In this document: positions 9,454 through 18,607 of the stretch, in pieces | Layout of the letters: each line of letters begins with the position of its first letter | Position numbering within the stretch: position 1 is the first letter of the stretch | Source: Colwellia sp. | GTDB lineage: Bacteria; Pseudomonadota; Gammaproteobacteria; Enterobacterales; Alteromonadaceae | Length of the DNA stretch: 64,000 bases | Reading direction: 5' to 3' | Assembly (NCBI GenBank): GCA_022969175.1 | Contig: JALJPB010000012.1 | Span: 1-64,000 of the forward strand | Translations under genes and position numbers: made by a program | Notes under the pieces: model-generated | What the model saw: the letters and a program-made list of their open reading frames with translations, nothing else | What the model was told of the DNA's origin: nothing | The model's database searches: none

Positions 9454-9649
9454 TCTGATGACTCCTTGCTGGTTTATATAAACCGCTTGCTAATGATATA
9501 TTTAAGCAAATAACATTCCATAAACAAAAAACCCTGTAAATACAAAGACAAAATCAATTTTGTTTATTGATAAATTACAATTTGTAAAATAACCTGACAC
9601 ATTATGATAGTTCTTTAATGCGTTGACCTTGTATTTACAATAACTGTTG

Positions 9650-10567
9650 TTAAACTTTTTGTAATTCATCTAAATAAGCGTCTAAAATCAAATGACTGCG
9701 AGCGCCTTTACTAGTGATCACTGAAAAATTAGTATAAAAACCACGGTGCTGAAAATCAACAGTGCGTAACTTATCTTGTGCTGTCCATCGTTGGGCAAAA
9801 TGTATGGGTAAAAAACCAATAAAACGCCCTGTTAAAATCAAAAAAGCAATGCCTTCACGATCCGTTGAACTGGCGGTAGCTTTAAGTTTTTTCTGCTGCT
9901 GTTTAATTTCAGGCGATTGTGGGTAACTTGGTACAACAGCGTCGTATTGAGCCAAAGCATCATCACTTATAGTGTGAAGGTCTTGCTTAAATAATGGATG
10001 TTGATCGCTGCAATATAATAACGACTGTTCCTTATAAAGTGGCGCATAAGTTAACCCTGGTAAGGTGCGTAAATCTGGCACAACACCAAGATGCAATTGG
10101 CCATTTAATACTGCAGTTTCAATATCTTTAGGCGGCATCATCCGAATATTGATGATGACCTCAGGGGCTCGATGTTTGAGCGAGCTTAATGCCCGAGTAA
10201 TGCTCATTTGCTCGATGGTAACTAAATTATCAGTGATGCCAATATTAAACTCACCAACCAAATCAGTATTAATGGCATTAATTTCGGCTCTAAAATTTTC
10301 AATACTCCCCAACAACTGCATCGCTGATTGATAAACCTCTTCACCCTGCGGCGTAATTGAAAACCCTGAACGGCCACGATGGCAAAGTTTCATATTCAAT
10401 AAAGATTCAAGCTCTGAAATTGCTAAACTAATGGCGGGGCGACTAATATTTAATTCTACTTCAGCTGCAGAAAAACCACCAGACTCAATAACAACTTTAT
10501 AAATACGTAATAACCGAATATGTGCATCGCCTAGTTGCCTTGGTAATAAGTTCTTATTTTTTGTCAT
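9650..10567 (-). CDS. LysR-family transcriptional regulator
   Basis: A 305-residue LysR regulator. The winged HTH is at about 15-75 (LLRIYKVVIESGGFSAAEVELNIS... is its first helix region), followed by a coinducer-binding domain (about 100-300). It is divergent from the omega-aminotransferase gene, with 155 bp between them, the classical layout for a LysR activator of its neighbour. It is therefore a plausible regulator of the amine/beta-alanine cluster at 10.7-17.8 kb; the inducer is unknown. The last ~71 codons are duplicated at 5101-5338. Confidence 0.88.
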   Translation of the reverse strand: MTKNKNLLPRQLGDAHIRLLRIYKVVIESGGFSAAEVELNISRPAISLAISELESLLNMKLCHRGRSGFSITPQGEEVYQSAMQLLGSIENFRAEINAINTDLVGEFNIGITDNLVTIEQMSITRALSSLKHRAPEVIINIRMMPPKDIETAVLNGQLHLGVVPDLRTLPGLTYAPLYKEQSLLYCSDQHPLFKQDLHTISDDALAQYDAVVPSYPQSPEIKQQQKKLKATASSTDREGIAFLILTGRFIGFLPIHFAQRWTAQDKLRTVDFQHRGFYTNFSVITSKGARSHLILDAYLDELQKV

Positions 10568-10722
10568 GCTAGCCCTCAGATGTTCAAAATCACTTCACTA
10601 AAACTTAGTTAACCATTTACTTAACTTAACTTTAAAAACATTAACTTTAATAACCTATTAAATCATTGATAATGAAGTCAAGCAATCGCATTTACCAATT
10701 GAATAAATTGTGAGGCAACAAA
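10568..10722. promoter_or_regulatory. Divergent lysR / aminotransferase control region
   Basis: A 155-bp AT-rich spacer between divergent start codons, with several TTAACTT/AAGTTAA-like half-sites (10605-10655), including GTTAACCATTTACTTAAC. These could be LysR sites (T-N11-A type), but no single operator is decisive. The aminotransferase ribosome site is TGAGGCAAC, just before ATG 10723. Confidence 0.45.
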
Positions 10723-12078
10723 ATGACTAACAACAAAACAAATAACCATGGCATTAGCCAAGCACAACTTGATGCTCACTGGATGGCATTTACCGGTAAC
10801 CGTGAATTTAAAAAAGATCCACGAATTATCGTCTCCGCTAAAGGTAATTATTATACCGACAGTAATGGCCGACAAATTTTTGATGGCCTTTCAGGCTTAT
10901 GGACTTGTGGTGCTGGTCATGCTCGTCCAGAAATCACCGAAGCGGTCAGTAACCAAGTGGCTACTTTAGATTACTCGCCAGCGTTTCAATTTGGACACCC
11001 TAAATCTTTTGAACTAGCCCATCGTATTACCGAACTGATGCCTGAGGGGCTCAATCGGGTATTTTTCACTGGTTCGGGTTCTGATGCAGTAGAAACCGCG
11101 TTAAAAATTGCTCGTGGTTACTGGCGTAAAAAAGGTATGGCAAGTAAAACTCGCTTCATTGGTCGAGCAAAAGGTTATCACGGAGTTAACTTTGGTGGCA
11201 TAAGTGTTGGTGGCATAGGCCCTAATCGCGCTATTTATGGTCAAGGTATTGAAGCCGGCCATCTACCACATACCATGATAAACGAAAATAAGTACGCTAA
11301 AGGTATGCCAGCACATGGGGCTAATTTAGCTGACGAGTTAGAAGAAATGGTTGCCTTATATGATTCTTCGAACATTGCTGCGGTTATTGTTGAGCCTTTA
11401 GCCGGTTCCGCTGGCGTTATTCCACCGCCAGTAGGCTATTTAAAACGATTACGTGAGCTTTGTACTAAACATAATGTTTTACTGATTTTTGATGAAGTAA
11501 TCACCGCTTTTGGCCGTATGGGTTCCAATACTGGCGCTGAAGAATTTGGTGTAACTCCGGATTTAATGACAGTAGCAAAACAGCTGACCAATGGGGTAAT
11601 TCCTATGGGGGCGGTTATTGCGAAACAAGAAATTTACGATACCTTTATGGACACTGCAGGCCCTGAATATATGTTAGAGCTACCTCATGGCTACACCTAT
11701 TCAGCACACCCAGTTGCTTGTGCGGCAGCATTGGCTTCCCTTGATATTTTGGCTAAAGATAATTTACCAGAGCGTGTTAAATCTATTGCACCTTATTTCC
11801 AAGAGGCTCTACATGGTTTAAAAGGCTTAAGCCATATTACTGACATTCGTAATTACGGTTTAGCTGGCGCATTAAGTATTGGTGCATTTGGTGCTGATCA
11901 AGGTAAAGCAGAACCGGGTAAACGCCCTTATGAGATAGCGATGAAAATGTGGCAAAAAGGTTTTTACGTCCGTTATGGCGGCGACACCATTCAACTTGGC
12001 TTGCCATTTACTACTGAGCTGACGGAAATTGATAGCTTAATGAACGCATTGGGTGAAACTTTGAGCGAAGTGAAATAA
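10723..12078 (+). CDS. Omega-amino acid:pyruvate aminotransferase (beta-alanine type)
   Basis: A class III PLP-dependent aminotransferase of 451 residues, the usual length. The N-terminal HWMAFTGNREFKKDPR and GLSGLWTCGAGH segments are typical of beta-alanine:pyruvate transaminases (EC 2.6.1.18). The PLP-binding lysine is K286 in AKQLTNG, preceded by the DEVITAFGR motif. The expected reaction is beta-alanine + pyruvate to malonate semialdehyde + alanine. The next gene is a CoA-acylating semialdehyde dehydrogenase, which would take the product to acetyl-CoA. Related enzymes accept other terminal amines (putrescine, GABA, taurine), so substrate choice is inferred from context. Confidence 0.85.
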   Translation: MTNNKTNNHGISQAQLDAHWMAFTGNREFKKDPRIIVSAKGNYYTDSNGRQIFDGLSGLWTCGAGHARPEITEAVSNQVATLDYSPAFQFGHPKSFELAHRITELMPEGLNRVFFTGSGSDAVETALKIARGYWRKKGMASKTRFIGRAKGYHGVNFGGISVGGIGPNRAIYGQGIEAGHLPHTMINENKYAKGMPAHGANLADELEEMVALYDSSNIAAVIVEPLAGSAGVIPPPVGYLKRLRELCTKHNVLLIFDEVITAFGRMGSNTGAEEFGVTPDLMTVAKQLTNGVIPMGAVIAKQEIYDTFMDTAGPEYMLELPHGYTYSAHPVACAAALASLDILAKDNLPERVKSIAPYFQEALHGLKGLSHITDIRNYGLAGALSIGAFGADQGKAEPGKRPYEIAMKMWQKGFYVRYGGDTIQLGLPFTTELTEIDSLMNALGETLSEVK

Positions 12079-12117
12079 GAGCGGAGTAAACCACATCAAT
12101 TAGCAGAAAAATAACTA

Positions 12118-12190
12118 CGTCATTCCCGAAGTTTTTTTATCGGGAATCTAAAGAATGATAGATTCCGGCCTAAAAACCACCGGAATGACA
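12118..12190. repeat. REPIN-like palindromic intergenic element, copy 1
   Basis: Two hairpins in inverted arrangement: GTCATTCCCG pairs with CGGGAATCTA, then TAGATTCCGG pairs with CCGGAATGAC. The outermost 10-mers are also near-inverse. This is the most complete copy of a family found in six intergenic gaps of the window. Confidence 0.75.
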
Positions 12191-12246
12191 GACCTTACGT
12201 TGTTCCAATGAACAAATAAAATTTATACAGATTTAAGGAATATAAA

Positions 12247-13737
12247 ATGACAACTATTGGCCACCTAATTAACGGTGAAATGATCAATAATGATACTCGT
12301 ACCCAAGACGTATTTAATCCAGCTACTGGCGAAGTAACTAGAAAAGTAGCCCTTGCGAGCAAGCAAACGGTTGAACAAGCAATTACTGCTGCTGAAGCTG
12401 CTTTTCCAGCATGGCGTAATACTCCACCAATTAAACGTGCCCGCGTAATGTTCCGTTTTAAAGAGTTATTAGAGAAAAATGCTGATAAAATTTGCCAGTT
12501 AATTGGTCAAGAGCACGGTAAAATTTCTCATGATGCCGCCGGTGAGTTACAACGTGGTATTGAAAACGTAGAATATGCCTGTGGAGCACCTGAATTATTA
12601 AAAGGCGAGCACAGCAAAAACGTTGGGCCTAACATTGATTCTTGGAGTGAGTTTCAACCACTTGGTGTTGTTGCTGGTATCACACCCTTTAATTTTCCTG
12701 CCATGGTGCCAATGTGGATGTTCCCACTAGCAATAGTGTGTGGAAATACTTTTATCCTTAAGCCGTCAGAGCGCGATCCAAGCTCAACGTTATTTATTGC
12801 TCAATTACTTAAAGAAGCCGGTTTACCTGATGGCGTAATGAATGTTGTTAATGGCGATAAAGAAGCGGTTGATACATTGCTTAACGATCAACGTATTAAA
12901 GCAGTGAGTTTTGTGGGTTCAACACCGATTGCTGAATATATTTATGCCACAGCAAATGCTAATGGCAAACGTTGTCAAGCTTTAGGCGGTGCTAAAAATC
13001 ACGCTATAATTATGCCCGATGCCGATATGGACAATGCAGTAAATCAGTTATTAGGTGCTGCTTTTGGTTCATCTGGTGAGCGTTGTATGGCTCTTTCTGT
13101 TGCTGTTGTCGTTGGTGATGACGCTGCGGATACTTTAATTGCTAAGATGACAGAAGGCATGAAAGGTTTAAGTGTTGGTGATTATAGCAATGCTAATAAC
13201 GATTTTGGTCCAGTTATTACATCTGCACACCGCGATAAAGTCAATGGCTTTATTGAAAGTGCTAAAGAAGAGGGCGCTACGGTTGTGGTTGACGGCCGTA
13301 ACCCTGAAGTTGCTGGTTTTGAAAATGGTTTCTTTGTTGGTGCAACGTTAATTGACCACGTAACTCAAGACATGTTCAGTTATCAAGCCGAAATTTTTGG
13401 CCCTGTATTACAAGTCGTTCGTGTTAAAACCATGCAAGAAGCCATGCAATTAATTAACGATCACGAATACGGTAATGGTACCTGTATCTTTACCCGTGAT
13501 GGTGAAGCAGCGCGCTATTTTTCTGATAATATTCAAGTAGGTATGGTTGGCATCAACGTACCATTACCTGTGCCAGTGGCTTATCATAGTTTTGGTGGCT
13601 GGAAACGTTCATTGTTTGGTGATTTACACGCCTACGGCCCAGATGGCGTACGTTTTTACACTAAACGTAAAACCATTACCCAACGTTGGCCTTCAAGTGG
13701 AGTACGTGAAGGTATTAGTTTCGCTTTTCCTAGCTAA
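12247..13737 (+). CDS. mmsA: Methylmalonate/malonate-semialdehyde dehydrogenase (CoA-acylating)
   Basis: A 496-residue aldehyde dehydrogenase of the MMSDH branch. It has the family motifs GVVAGITPFNFPAMVPMWM (the start of the Rossmann fold) and SSGERCMALS with catalytic Cys280. The C-terminal FGGWKRSLFGD segment is also typical. The enzyme converts malonate semialdehyde or methylmalonate semialdehyde, CoA and NAD to acetyl- or propionyl-CoA, CO2 and NADH. Placed 168 bp behind a beta-alanine-type transaminase, its likely role here is beta-alanine catabolism, although valine degradation is the classical mmsA role. Confidence 0.9.
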   Translation: MTTIGHLINGEMINNDTRTQDVFNPATGEVTRKVALASKQTVEQAITAAEAAFPAWRNTPPIKRARVMFRFKELLEKNADKICQLIGQEHGKISHDAAGELQRGIENVEYACGAPELLKGEHSKNVGPNIDSWSEFQPLGVVAGITPFNFPAMVPMWMFPLAIVCGNTFILKPSERDPSSTLFIAQLLKEAGLPDGVMNVVNGDKEAVDTLLNDQRIKAVSFVGSTPIAEYIYATANANGKRCQALGGAKNHAIIMPDADMDNAVNQLLGAAFGSSGERCMALSVAVVVGDDAADTLIAKMTEGMKGLSVGDYSNANNDFGPVITSAHRDKVNGFIESAKEEGATVVVDGRNPEVAGFENGFFVGATLIDHVTQDMFSYQAEIFGPVLQVVRVKTMQEAMQLINDHEYGNGTCIFTRDGEAARYFSDNIQVGMVGINVPLPVPVAYHSFGGWKRSLFGDLHAYGPDGVRFYTKRKTITQRWPSSGVREGISFAFPS

Positions 13738-13770
13738 ACTTAATTTTGTACATGACCAATAGATTAAGAT

Positions 13771-13867
13771 CATCCCCGAATTTACTTGTCGGGGATCTCG
13801 TTTATATTGCTCAACAAGACGTATAATAATTATTACATTCCGTCCCCGACTAGTAGCTTCGGGGATG
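13771..13867. repeat. REPIN-like palindromic element, copy 2
   Basis: Two hairpins, CATCCCCG...CGGGGATC (13771-13797) and GTCCCCGA...TCGGGGATGA (13842-13868), in inverted arrangement about 45 bp apart. This is the GC variant of the copy at 12118. It fills the spacer between mmsA and the cupin gene. Confidence 0.7.
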
Positions 13868-13921
13868 AAGAAAATACTAACGGAATAACAGAAACATTTC
13901 ACCTATTTAACCGAGTAACTA

Positions 13922-14704
13922 ATGTCAGAAAAAAAAATCATCCGATTAAATTCTACTCCTAAAGGTTTTGGCAAAGTAGCTGACGAACTAAAAAGTGATA
14001 TGTTCGAATCAGCATTACCGACCCAACATACTCATAGTTATTATGAAGATGATGAATTAGGACTTTATATTGGTGTTTGGGACACCACCGATATGGTTGA
14101 AAGTGCAGCACCTTATGCTTGTGATGAGTTTATGGTATTGCTTGAAGGCCAAGCCACCATCAAAAACATTAAAACTGGCCAGCTTGAAACCGTTAACGCT
14201 GGCGATACTTTTATTATTCCAAAAGGATACGACTGCCAATGGCAACAAACGGGTTACTTACGCAAATTTTATCTGATTTCTGAACACCCTGATGAAATTG
14301 CACCGGTTGTGCCAACGTTTGAAGGCATCATAAATATCAGCGAAGTTCACCGCAGTAGTTCAAAAAATAGCATAGCTGTCAAAGCTTCTGCTATTCCTAA
14401 TACGAGCTTTGTGATGAAATCAGGCAAACCGGTAAAAAAAGGCCAACATCTTTATCAAGACGATACCGGTAATTTTTTCTCTGGCATTTGGCAAAGCCAA
14501 CACTTTGAGACTGAGCAACAAGCCTTTCCCCGTAACGAGTTTATTTATATTCAATCAGGTGAATTAGAGTGTATTGATGAAGATAACCAAAGCCATAAAT
14601 TCATCCAGGGTGATGCCTTATTTATTCCTAAAGGCACACTTTGTCATTGGCGAGTAGCTGAAAGTGTTGCTACTTTTTATGCTGTGCTTCAATCAGATAA
14701 CTAA
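13922..14704 (+). CDS. Two-domain cupin protein
   Basis: A 260-residue bicupin. The N-terminal cupin (about 60-125) contains ACDEFMVLLEGQATI and DTFIIPKGYDCQW; the C-terminal cupin (about 180-255) contains PRNEFIYIQSGELECI and DALFIPKGTLCHWR. The canonical metal-binding histidines are largely absent, so it may bind a ligand or have a rearranged site (cupin_3-like). Bicupins of this type occur beside polyamine oxidase and aldehyde dehydrogenase genes in proteobacteria. The reaction is unknown. It lies between the CoA-acylating dehydrogenase and a second aldehyde dehydrogenase on the same strand, suggesting co-expression. Confidence 0.72.
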   Translation: MSEKKIIRLNSTPKGFGKVADELKSDMFESALPTQHTHSYYEDDELGLYIGVWDTTDMVESAAPYACDEFMVLLEGQATIKNIKTGQLETVNAGDTFIIPKGYDCQWQQTGYLRKFYLISEHPDEIAPVVPTFEGIINISEVHRSSSKNSIAVKASAIPNTSFVMKSGKPVKKGQHLYQDDTGNFFSGIWQSQHFETEQQAFPRNEFIYIQSGELECIDEDNQSHKFIQGDALFIPKGTLCHWRVAESVATFYAVLQSDN

Positions 14705-14768
14705 ACTAATAAAGTTAACTAAAATTAACTAAAATTAAATAAAGCTAATAAAATAAAAGGTCAGACTT

Positions 14769-16250
14769 ATGATTACCGTTAAAGGCCATTACATTAATGG
14801 CCAATGGCAAGCGCCAAGTAACAATGAAACTTTTGCCACCATAAATCCGGCAACAGAACAAATTATCGCTGACATTCCCGCGGGTAATCTTGACGATATT
14901 AATGCTGCCGTAGCCGCTGCCCGCCAAGCATTTGATCTTGGCCCTTGGCCGAAAATGACAGGTAAAGAGCGTGGTGGTTATTTACGGAAAATTGCCGAAA
15001 TTATCACTCGTCGCTTAGATGAATTAGCAAAATTAGAAGTACTCGATAACGGCAAACCTTACCCCGAAGCCAAATGGGATATTGAAGATACCGCTGGAAC
15101 TTTCGAGTTTTACGCCAAACTTGCTGAAGAAATGGATGAAACACCAGAGCAACACATTCAATTACCAGAGCCAGACTTTTCATCAACTGTATCAAAAGAG
15201 CCTATTGGTGTAGCTGGCGCTATTATTCCGTGGAATTTCCCGATGTTAATGGCTGCTTGGAAAGTTGCCCCAGCCCTTGCCGCGGGCTGTACCATGGTAT
15301 TGAAACCTTCTGAAATCACTCCACTTACCGCCCTAGCTTTAGCTGAAATCATTGAAGAAGCAGGTTTGCCTGCTGGGGTATTTAACCTTGTTAATGGCCT
15401 AGGTAAAGAAGCCGGCCAAGCACTGGTTGAGCATCAAGACATCGACAAACTAGCCTTCACAGGCTCGGTACCAACAGGGTCAAAAATCATGGCGATGGCA
15501 GCTCGTGATATCAAAAATATTAGTCTAGAACTTGGCGGAAAATCGCCCTTTGTTATTTTTGCTGACTCAGATATTGAAAAAGCCGTTGAGTGGATCATGT
15601 TTGGCATTTTCTGGAATCAAGGCCAAGTATGTTCAGCGACATCGCGTGTATTGGTAGAAGAGTCACTTTACCCTGCACTTCTTGAGCGTTTAGTCAGTGA
15701 AGCGAAAAAAATCACTATTGGTGAAGGTAATCAAGACGGGACATTATTAGGCCCTTTGGTTAATAAAGACCAATACCAAAAAGTAATTGCCGCTATTGAA
15801 AAAGGTGTTCAACAAGGCGCTAGTATTGCCACTGGCGGTCAACGTCCTCAAGGTTTTGATCAAGGTTATTACCTTGAACCTACCGTACTTACCGATATGG
15901 ATGAAGACAGCTGGGTTTGGCAAGAAGAAATATTTGGACCTGTAGTTTGTATTAAAACGTTTAAAACAGAGCAACAAGCTATTGCCATGGCAAACAACTC
16001 AAGATTTGGTTTAGCTGCTGCAGTGATGTCTAAAGATGAAGAGCGATGTGATCGAGTAGCCAAAGCGTTTAGAGCGGGCATTGTTTGGGTAAATTGTTCA
16101 CAACCGACTTTTGTTGAAGCGCCTTGGGGTGGTTACAAGCAATCAGGTATCGGACGTGAGTTAGGTGAATGGGGCTTAAATAATTATCTTGAAACCAAAC
16201 AGATCACTCGCTTTAACACGACCGAACCTTGGGGTTGGTATATAAAGTAA
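14769..16250 (+). CDS. NAD(P)-dependent aldehyde dehydrogenase (aminoaldehyde/betaine-aldehyde type)
   Basis: A 493-residue ALDH with the motifs GAIIPWNFPMLMAAWK, LELGGKSP (general-base Glu) and WNQGQVCSATSR with catalytic Cys288. The C-terminal GGYKQSGIGRELGEWGL is also typical. It best fits the betaine-aldehyde/aminoaldehyde (PuuC/BetB-like) branch. Next to a PuuB-like amine oxidase and a beta-alanine transaminase, an attractive substrate is 3-aminopropanal or a related omega-aminoaldehyde, oxidised to beta-alanine. This pathway placement is inference. A ribosome-like AAAAGGTC lies just upstream of ATG. Confidence 0.85.
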   Translation: MITVKGHYINGQWQAPSNNETFATINPATEQIIADIPAGNLDDINAAVAAARQAFDLGPWPKMTGKERGGYLRKIAEIITRRLDELAKLEVLDNGKPYPEAKWDIEDTAGTFEFYAKLAEEMDETPEQHIQLPEPDFSSTVSKEPIGVAGAIIPWNFPMLMAAWKVAPALAAGCTMVLKPSEITPLTALALAEIIEEAGLPAGVFNLVNGLGKEAGQALVEHQDIDKLAFTGSVPTGSKIMAMAARDIKNISLELGGKSPFVIFADSDIEKAVEWIMFGIFWNQGQVCSATSRVLVEESLYPALLERLVSEAKKITIGEGNQDGTLLGPLVNKDQYQKVIAAIEKGVQQGASIATGGQRPQGFDQGYYLEPTVLTDMDEDSWVWQEEIFGPVVCIKTFKTEQQAIAMANNSRFGLAAAVMSKDEERCDRVAKAFRAGIVWVNCSQPTFVEAPWGGYKQSGIGRELGEWGLNNYLETKQITRFNTTEPWGWYIK

Positions 16251-16268
16251 ACTCGAATAAATTGTATC

Positions 16269-16350
16269 GTCATTCCGGTGAGATTTTTGGCCGGAATCCA
16301 GCTCATGCTTTTAAAAACGAGATCATCGACTAATACAGTTTGATGATGAC
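16269..16350. repeat. REPIN-like palindromic element, copy 3
   Basis: GTCATTCCGG pairs with CCGGAATCC (16269-16299). A degenerate second half with GAGATCATCGAC ends in GATGATGAC (16350). It lies between the aldehyde dehydrogenase and FAD-oxidase genes. Confidence 0.6.
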
Positions 16351-16372
16351 GTTATCAATAATAGAGTAATTT

Positions 16373-17788
16373 ATGCAACAACATTTAGCAGCCATTAAAG
16401 ATTCAAAATATTGTCCACTGTGGCATGATCAACCTGATATACGTCCAGAAGTACTTCCTGCGTTATCAGAAGATACTAACTGCGAATTACTCATTGTTGG
16501 TGGTGGTTTTACCGGGCTTTGGGCTGCTCTTCAAGCCAAAGAGCGTAAAGCTGATGCTGATATTGTCTTAATTGAAAAAACCTTTATTGCCGACGGGGCA
16601 TCTGGCCGTAATGGGGGTTTTCTAAATTCAAGTTTAGCCCATGGTGAAACCAATACTGATCATCATTTCCCTGGTGAAGCAGACCGTTTACATCAGCTTG
16701 GCCAACAAAATATGGCGGAGCTACTGGAAACACTTGAACGTTACAATATTGATGCCCACTATGAAAAAGTAGGCGAAACTGAGGTAGCGACCAATCAAGG
16801 TTCAGTTGACGAAATGCGTAAGGATTTTGAAGAAGAAAAAGCAGCTGGTGATGATGTGGTTTGGTTTGATAAAGAAGCGATGCAAGCACAAGTGAATTCA
16901 CCGACTTACCTAGCAGGAATTTGGCGACGAGATGGACAAGATGGCATTATTGATCCCGCTCGTATTTGTTGGGGACTTAAAAGAGTATTGCTTGAATTAG
17001 GTGTTCGGATTTTTGAAAACTCACCCATTGATACCTGCAAGCCTTTAGGCAATGAACAAATGCGGTCAACTGCACTTGGCTTTACCATCACGAGCGATAA
17101 AGTATTGATGGCAACAAATGCTTATCATAACCCTGTTTCAGCCGTTAGCCGTACCACCATTCCGGTATGGGATTACCAAATGGCCACTGAGCCACTAAAT
17201 GATGAGCAACTTACCGCTATTGGCTGGCACAAAACTCGTCATGCGCTGGGTAACCACGCAAACATGTTCCACTATTATCGCATGACCAAAGACAATCGCA
17301 TTACATGGGGCGGTGGTGGAGCGGTTCGATATTACTTTAATAAAGGTACTGATTTCGCAAGTTTTGCTGATATTCCAGAGCGTTTTGAGCAATTATCAAA
17401 AGAGTTTTTTGAGACCTTTCCGCAACTTGCCGGACTAAAATTTAGTCATAGGTGGAGTGGCATTATTGCGACATCAACTCGTTTTTGTATGGTACCGGGG
17501 GCGACTTATAATGGCCGATTAGCTTGGGCTGTTGGTTATACTGGTTTAGGTGTTGGCGCAACTAGATTTGGTGCAAGAATAGGCATTGAATTATTAGGCT
17601 ATCAACCCTCTGATATTTTAAAAATGCAGTTTGTCACTAAAAAGCCTATGCCTTGGGCGCCTGAGCCCTTCCGTTGGTTTGGTGTTAAATTTACTCAAAG
17701 TGCTTTAGTTAAAGCCGATGCTAATAATGGTAAACGTGGTTTATGGTTGAAGCTGCTTGATGCAATGAACCTTGGTTTTACTTGTTAA
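16373..17788 (+). CDS. FAD-dependent amine oxidoreductase (PuuB/DAO family)
   Basis: A 471-residue DAO-fold flavoenzyme. The dinucleotide motif GGGFTG is at 43-48 and a PuuB-like GASGRNGG segment at about 74-81 contacts FAD. PuuB oxidises gamma-glutamylputrescine; related enzymes oxidise free amines. No gamma-glutamyl-putrescine synthetase (puuA) or hydrolase (puuD) is present nearby, so a direct amine substrate is possible. Together with the aldehyde dehydrogenase, transaminase and MmsA it would make a diamine-to-acetyl-CoA route. The product aldehyde and H2O2 would form in the cytoplasm. Substrate assignment is uncertain. Confidence 0.8.
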   Translation: MQQHLAAIKDSKYCPLWHDQPDIRPEVLPALSEDTNCELLIVGGGFTGLWAALQAKERKADADIVLIEKTFIADGASGRNGGFLNSSLAHGETNTDHHFPGEADRLHQLGQQNMAELLETLERYNIDAHYEKVGETEVATNQGSVDEMRKDFEEEKAAGDDVVWFDKEAMQAQVNSPTYLAGIWRRDGQDGIIDPARICWGLKRVLLELGVRIFENSPIDTCKPLGNEQMRSTALGFTITSDKVLMATNAYHNPVSAVSRTTIPVWDYQMATEPLNDEQLTAIGWHKTRHALGNHANMFHYYRMTKDNRITWGGGGAVRYYFNKGTDFASFADIPERFEQLSKEFFETFPQLAGLKFSHRWSGIIATSTRFCMVPGATYNGRLAWAVGYTGLGVGATRFGARIGIELLGYQPSDILKMQFVTKKPMPWAPEPFRWFGVKFTQSALVKADANNGKRGLWLKLLDAMNLGFTC

Positions 17789-17833
17789 GTAAGGCTTGAA
17801 CTTAGTCTTATTTAACAAAAGTGCTAATAAAAC

Positions 17834-17865
17834 ATCATCCCCGAACTATCTGAGTCGGGGATCTC
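17834..17865. repeat. REP-like hairpin, copy 4 (single)
   Basis: ATCCCCGA...TCGGGGAT hairpin of the same family, followed by CTCGTTTAACG as in copy 2. It lies between the convergent FAD-oxidase and channel genes and might also limit read-through. Confidence 0.6.
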
Positions 17866-17892
17866 GTTTAACGTTCACGGCAGCGTTAGTCG

Positions 17893-18597
17893 TTAAAAAT
17901 GATACTTAACTAGCAAGTTAGCATTTTTTTCATCAACACCATCAATACCAAACTTATTTTGCCAATACACATATTCTATTCCAAGATAAAGTTTAGAACT
18001 TAAACCTAATAAAGAGGCTAAATCATATTTCAATTGCGAGGTGAAATTTATACTTGTCGCATTGTCATCATTACTGGTGGCATAGTCAATAAAACCATCA
18101 TAATACAGTGGCCCTAGAGGCATTGCCCAAGCTAAAGTTGTTTGATAATTATTATCGCCATGTTCATTATTACGATGGTAAACATTCACTTTAAAGAAGT
18201 TAAAATAAGGTATTTTGACATCTACACCTAAACCTACCAGGTAATTAGTAACATTAGATGTATACCCTGAAGCTCCTGAAAATGCTCCCATTTCAACAGT
18301 GGTGGCAATATATAAATTAGTGATAACGTCGGAATCTAGCTGCATCAATTTAAATCTCGGGGAAAATTCACCATAAATTTCAACATCGCCATTGTCAGAG
18401 TGAAGATTATCAACAAACATAAAATGGTCTCCCCAACTGGTGCCACTGACATATTCGAAAGTAACAACTTTCCGGTTTTCATCCCCAACTTCATAATGAC
18501 TGCCTTGAAGATAAGTCACACTGTAGTCAGACCATAGTGTTTCAGCATAAACACTATTTGAAAACATCACTAATAACAAACAATAAACAATTCTCAT
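17893..18597 (-). CDS. Tsx/OmpK-like outer-membrane channel
   Basis: An outer-membrane beta-barrel of about 234 residues with a signal peptide (MRIVYCLLLVMFSNSVYA). The mature protein consists of alternating amphipathic strands and ends in a terminal Phe (LLVKYHF), the barrel-assembly signature. WSDYSVTYLQGSHYE and the overall size resemble nucleoside-channel Tsx/OmpK proteins. An upstream in-frame ATG (18633) lies inside the preceding gene; the ATG at 18597 has AGGGAT seven bases ahead and is preferred. Only 10 bp separate it from the chemoreceptor stop codon, so the two are probably co-transcribed. Confidence 0.72.
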   Translation of the reverse strand: MRIVYCLLLVMFSNSVYAETLWSDYSVTYLQGSHYEVGDENRKVVTFEYVSGTSWGDHFMFVDNLHSDNGDVEIYGEFSPRFKLMQLDSDVITNLYIATTVEMGAFSGASGYTSNVTNYLVGLGVDVKIPYFNFFKVNVYHRNNEHGDNNYQTTLAWAMPLGPLYYDGFIDYATSNDDNATSINFTSQLKYDLASLLGLSSKLYLGIEYVYWQNKFGIDGVDEKNANLLVKYHF

Positions 18598-18607
18598 ACT
18601 TTCATCC

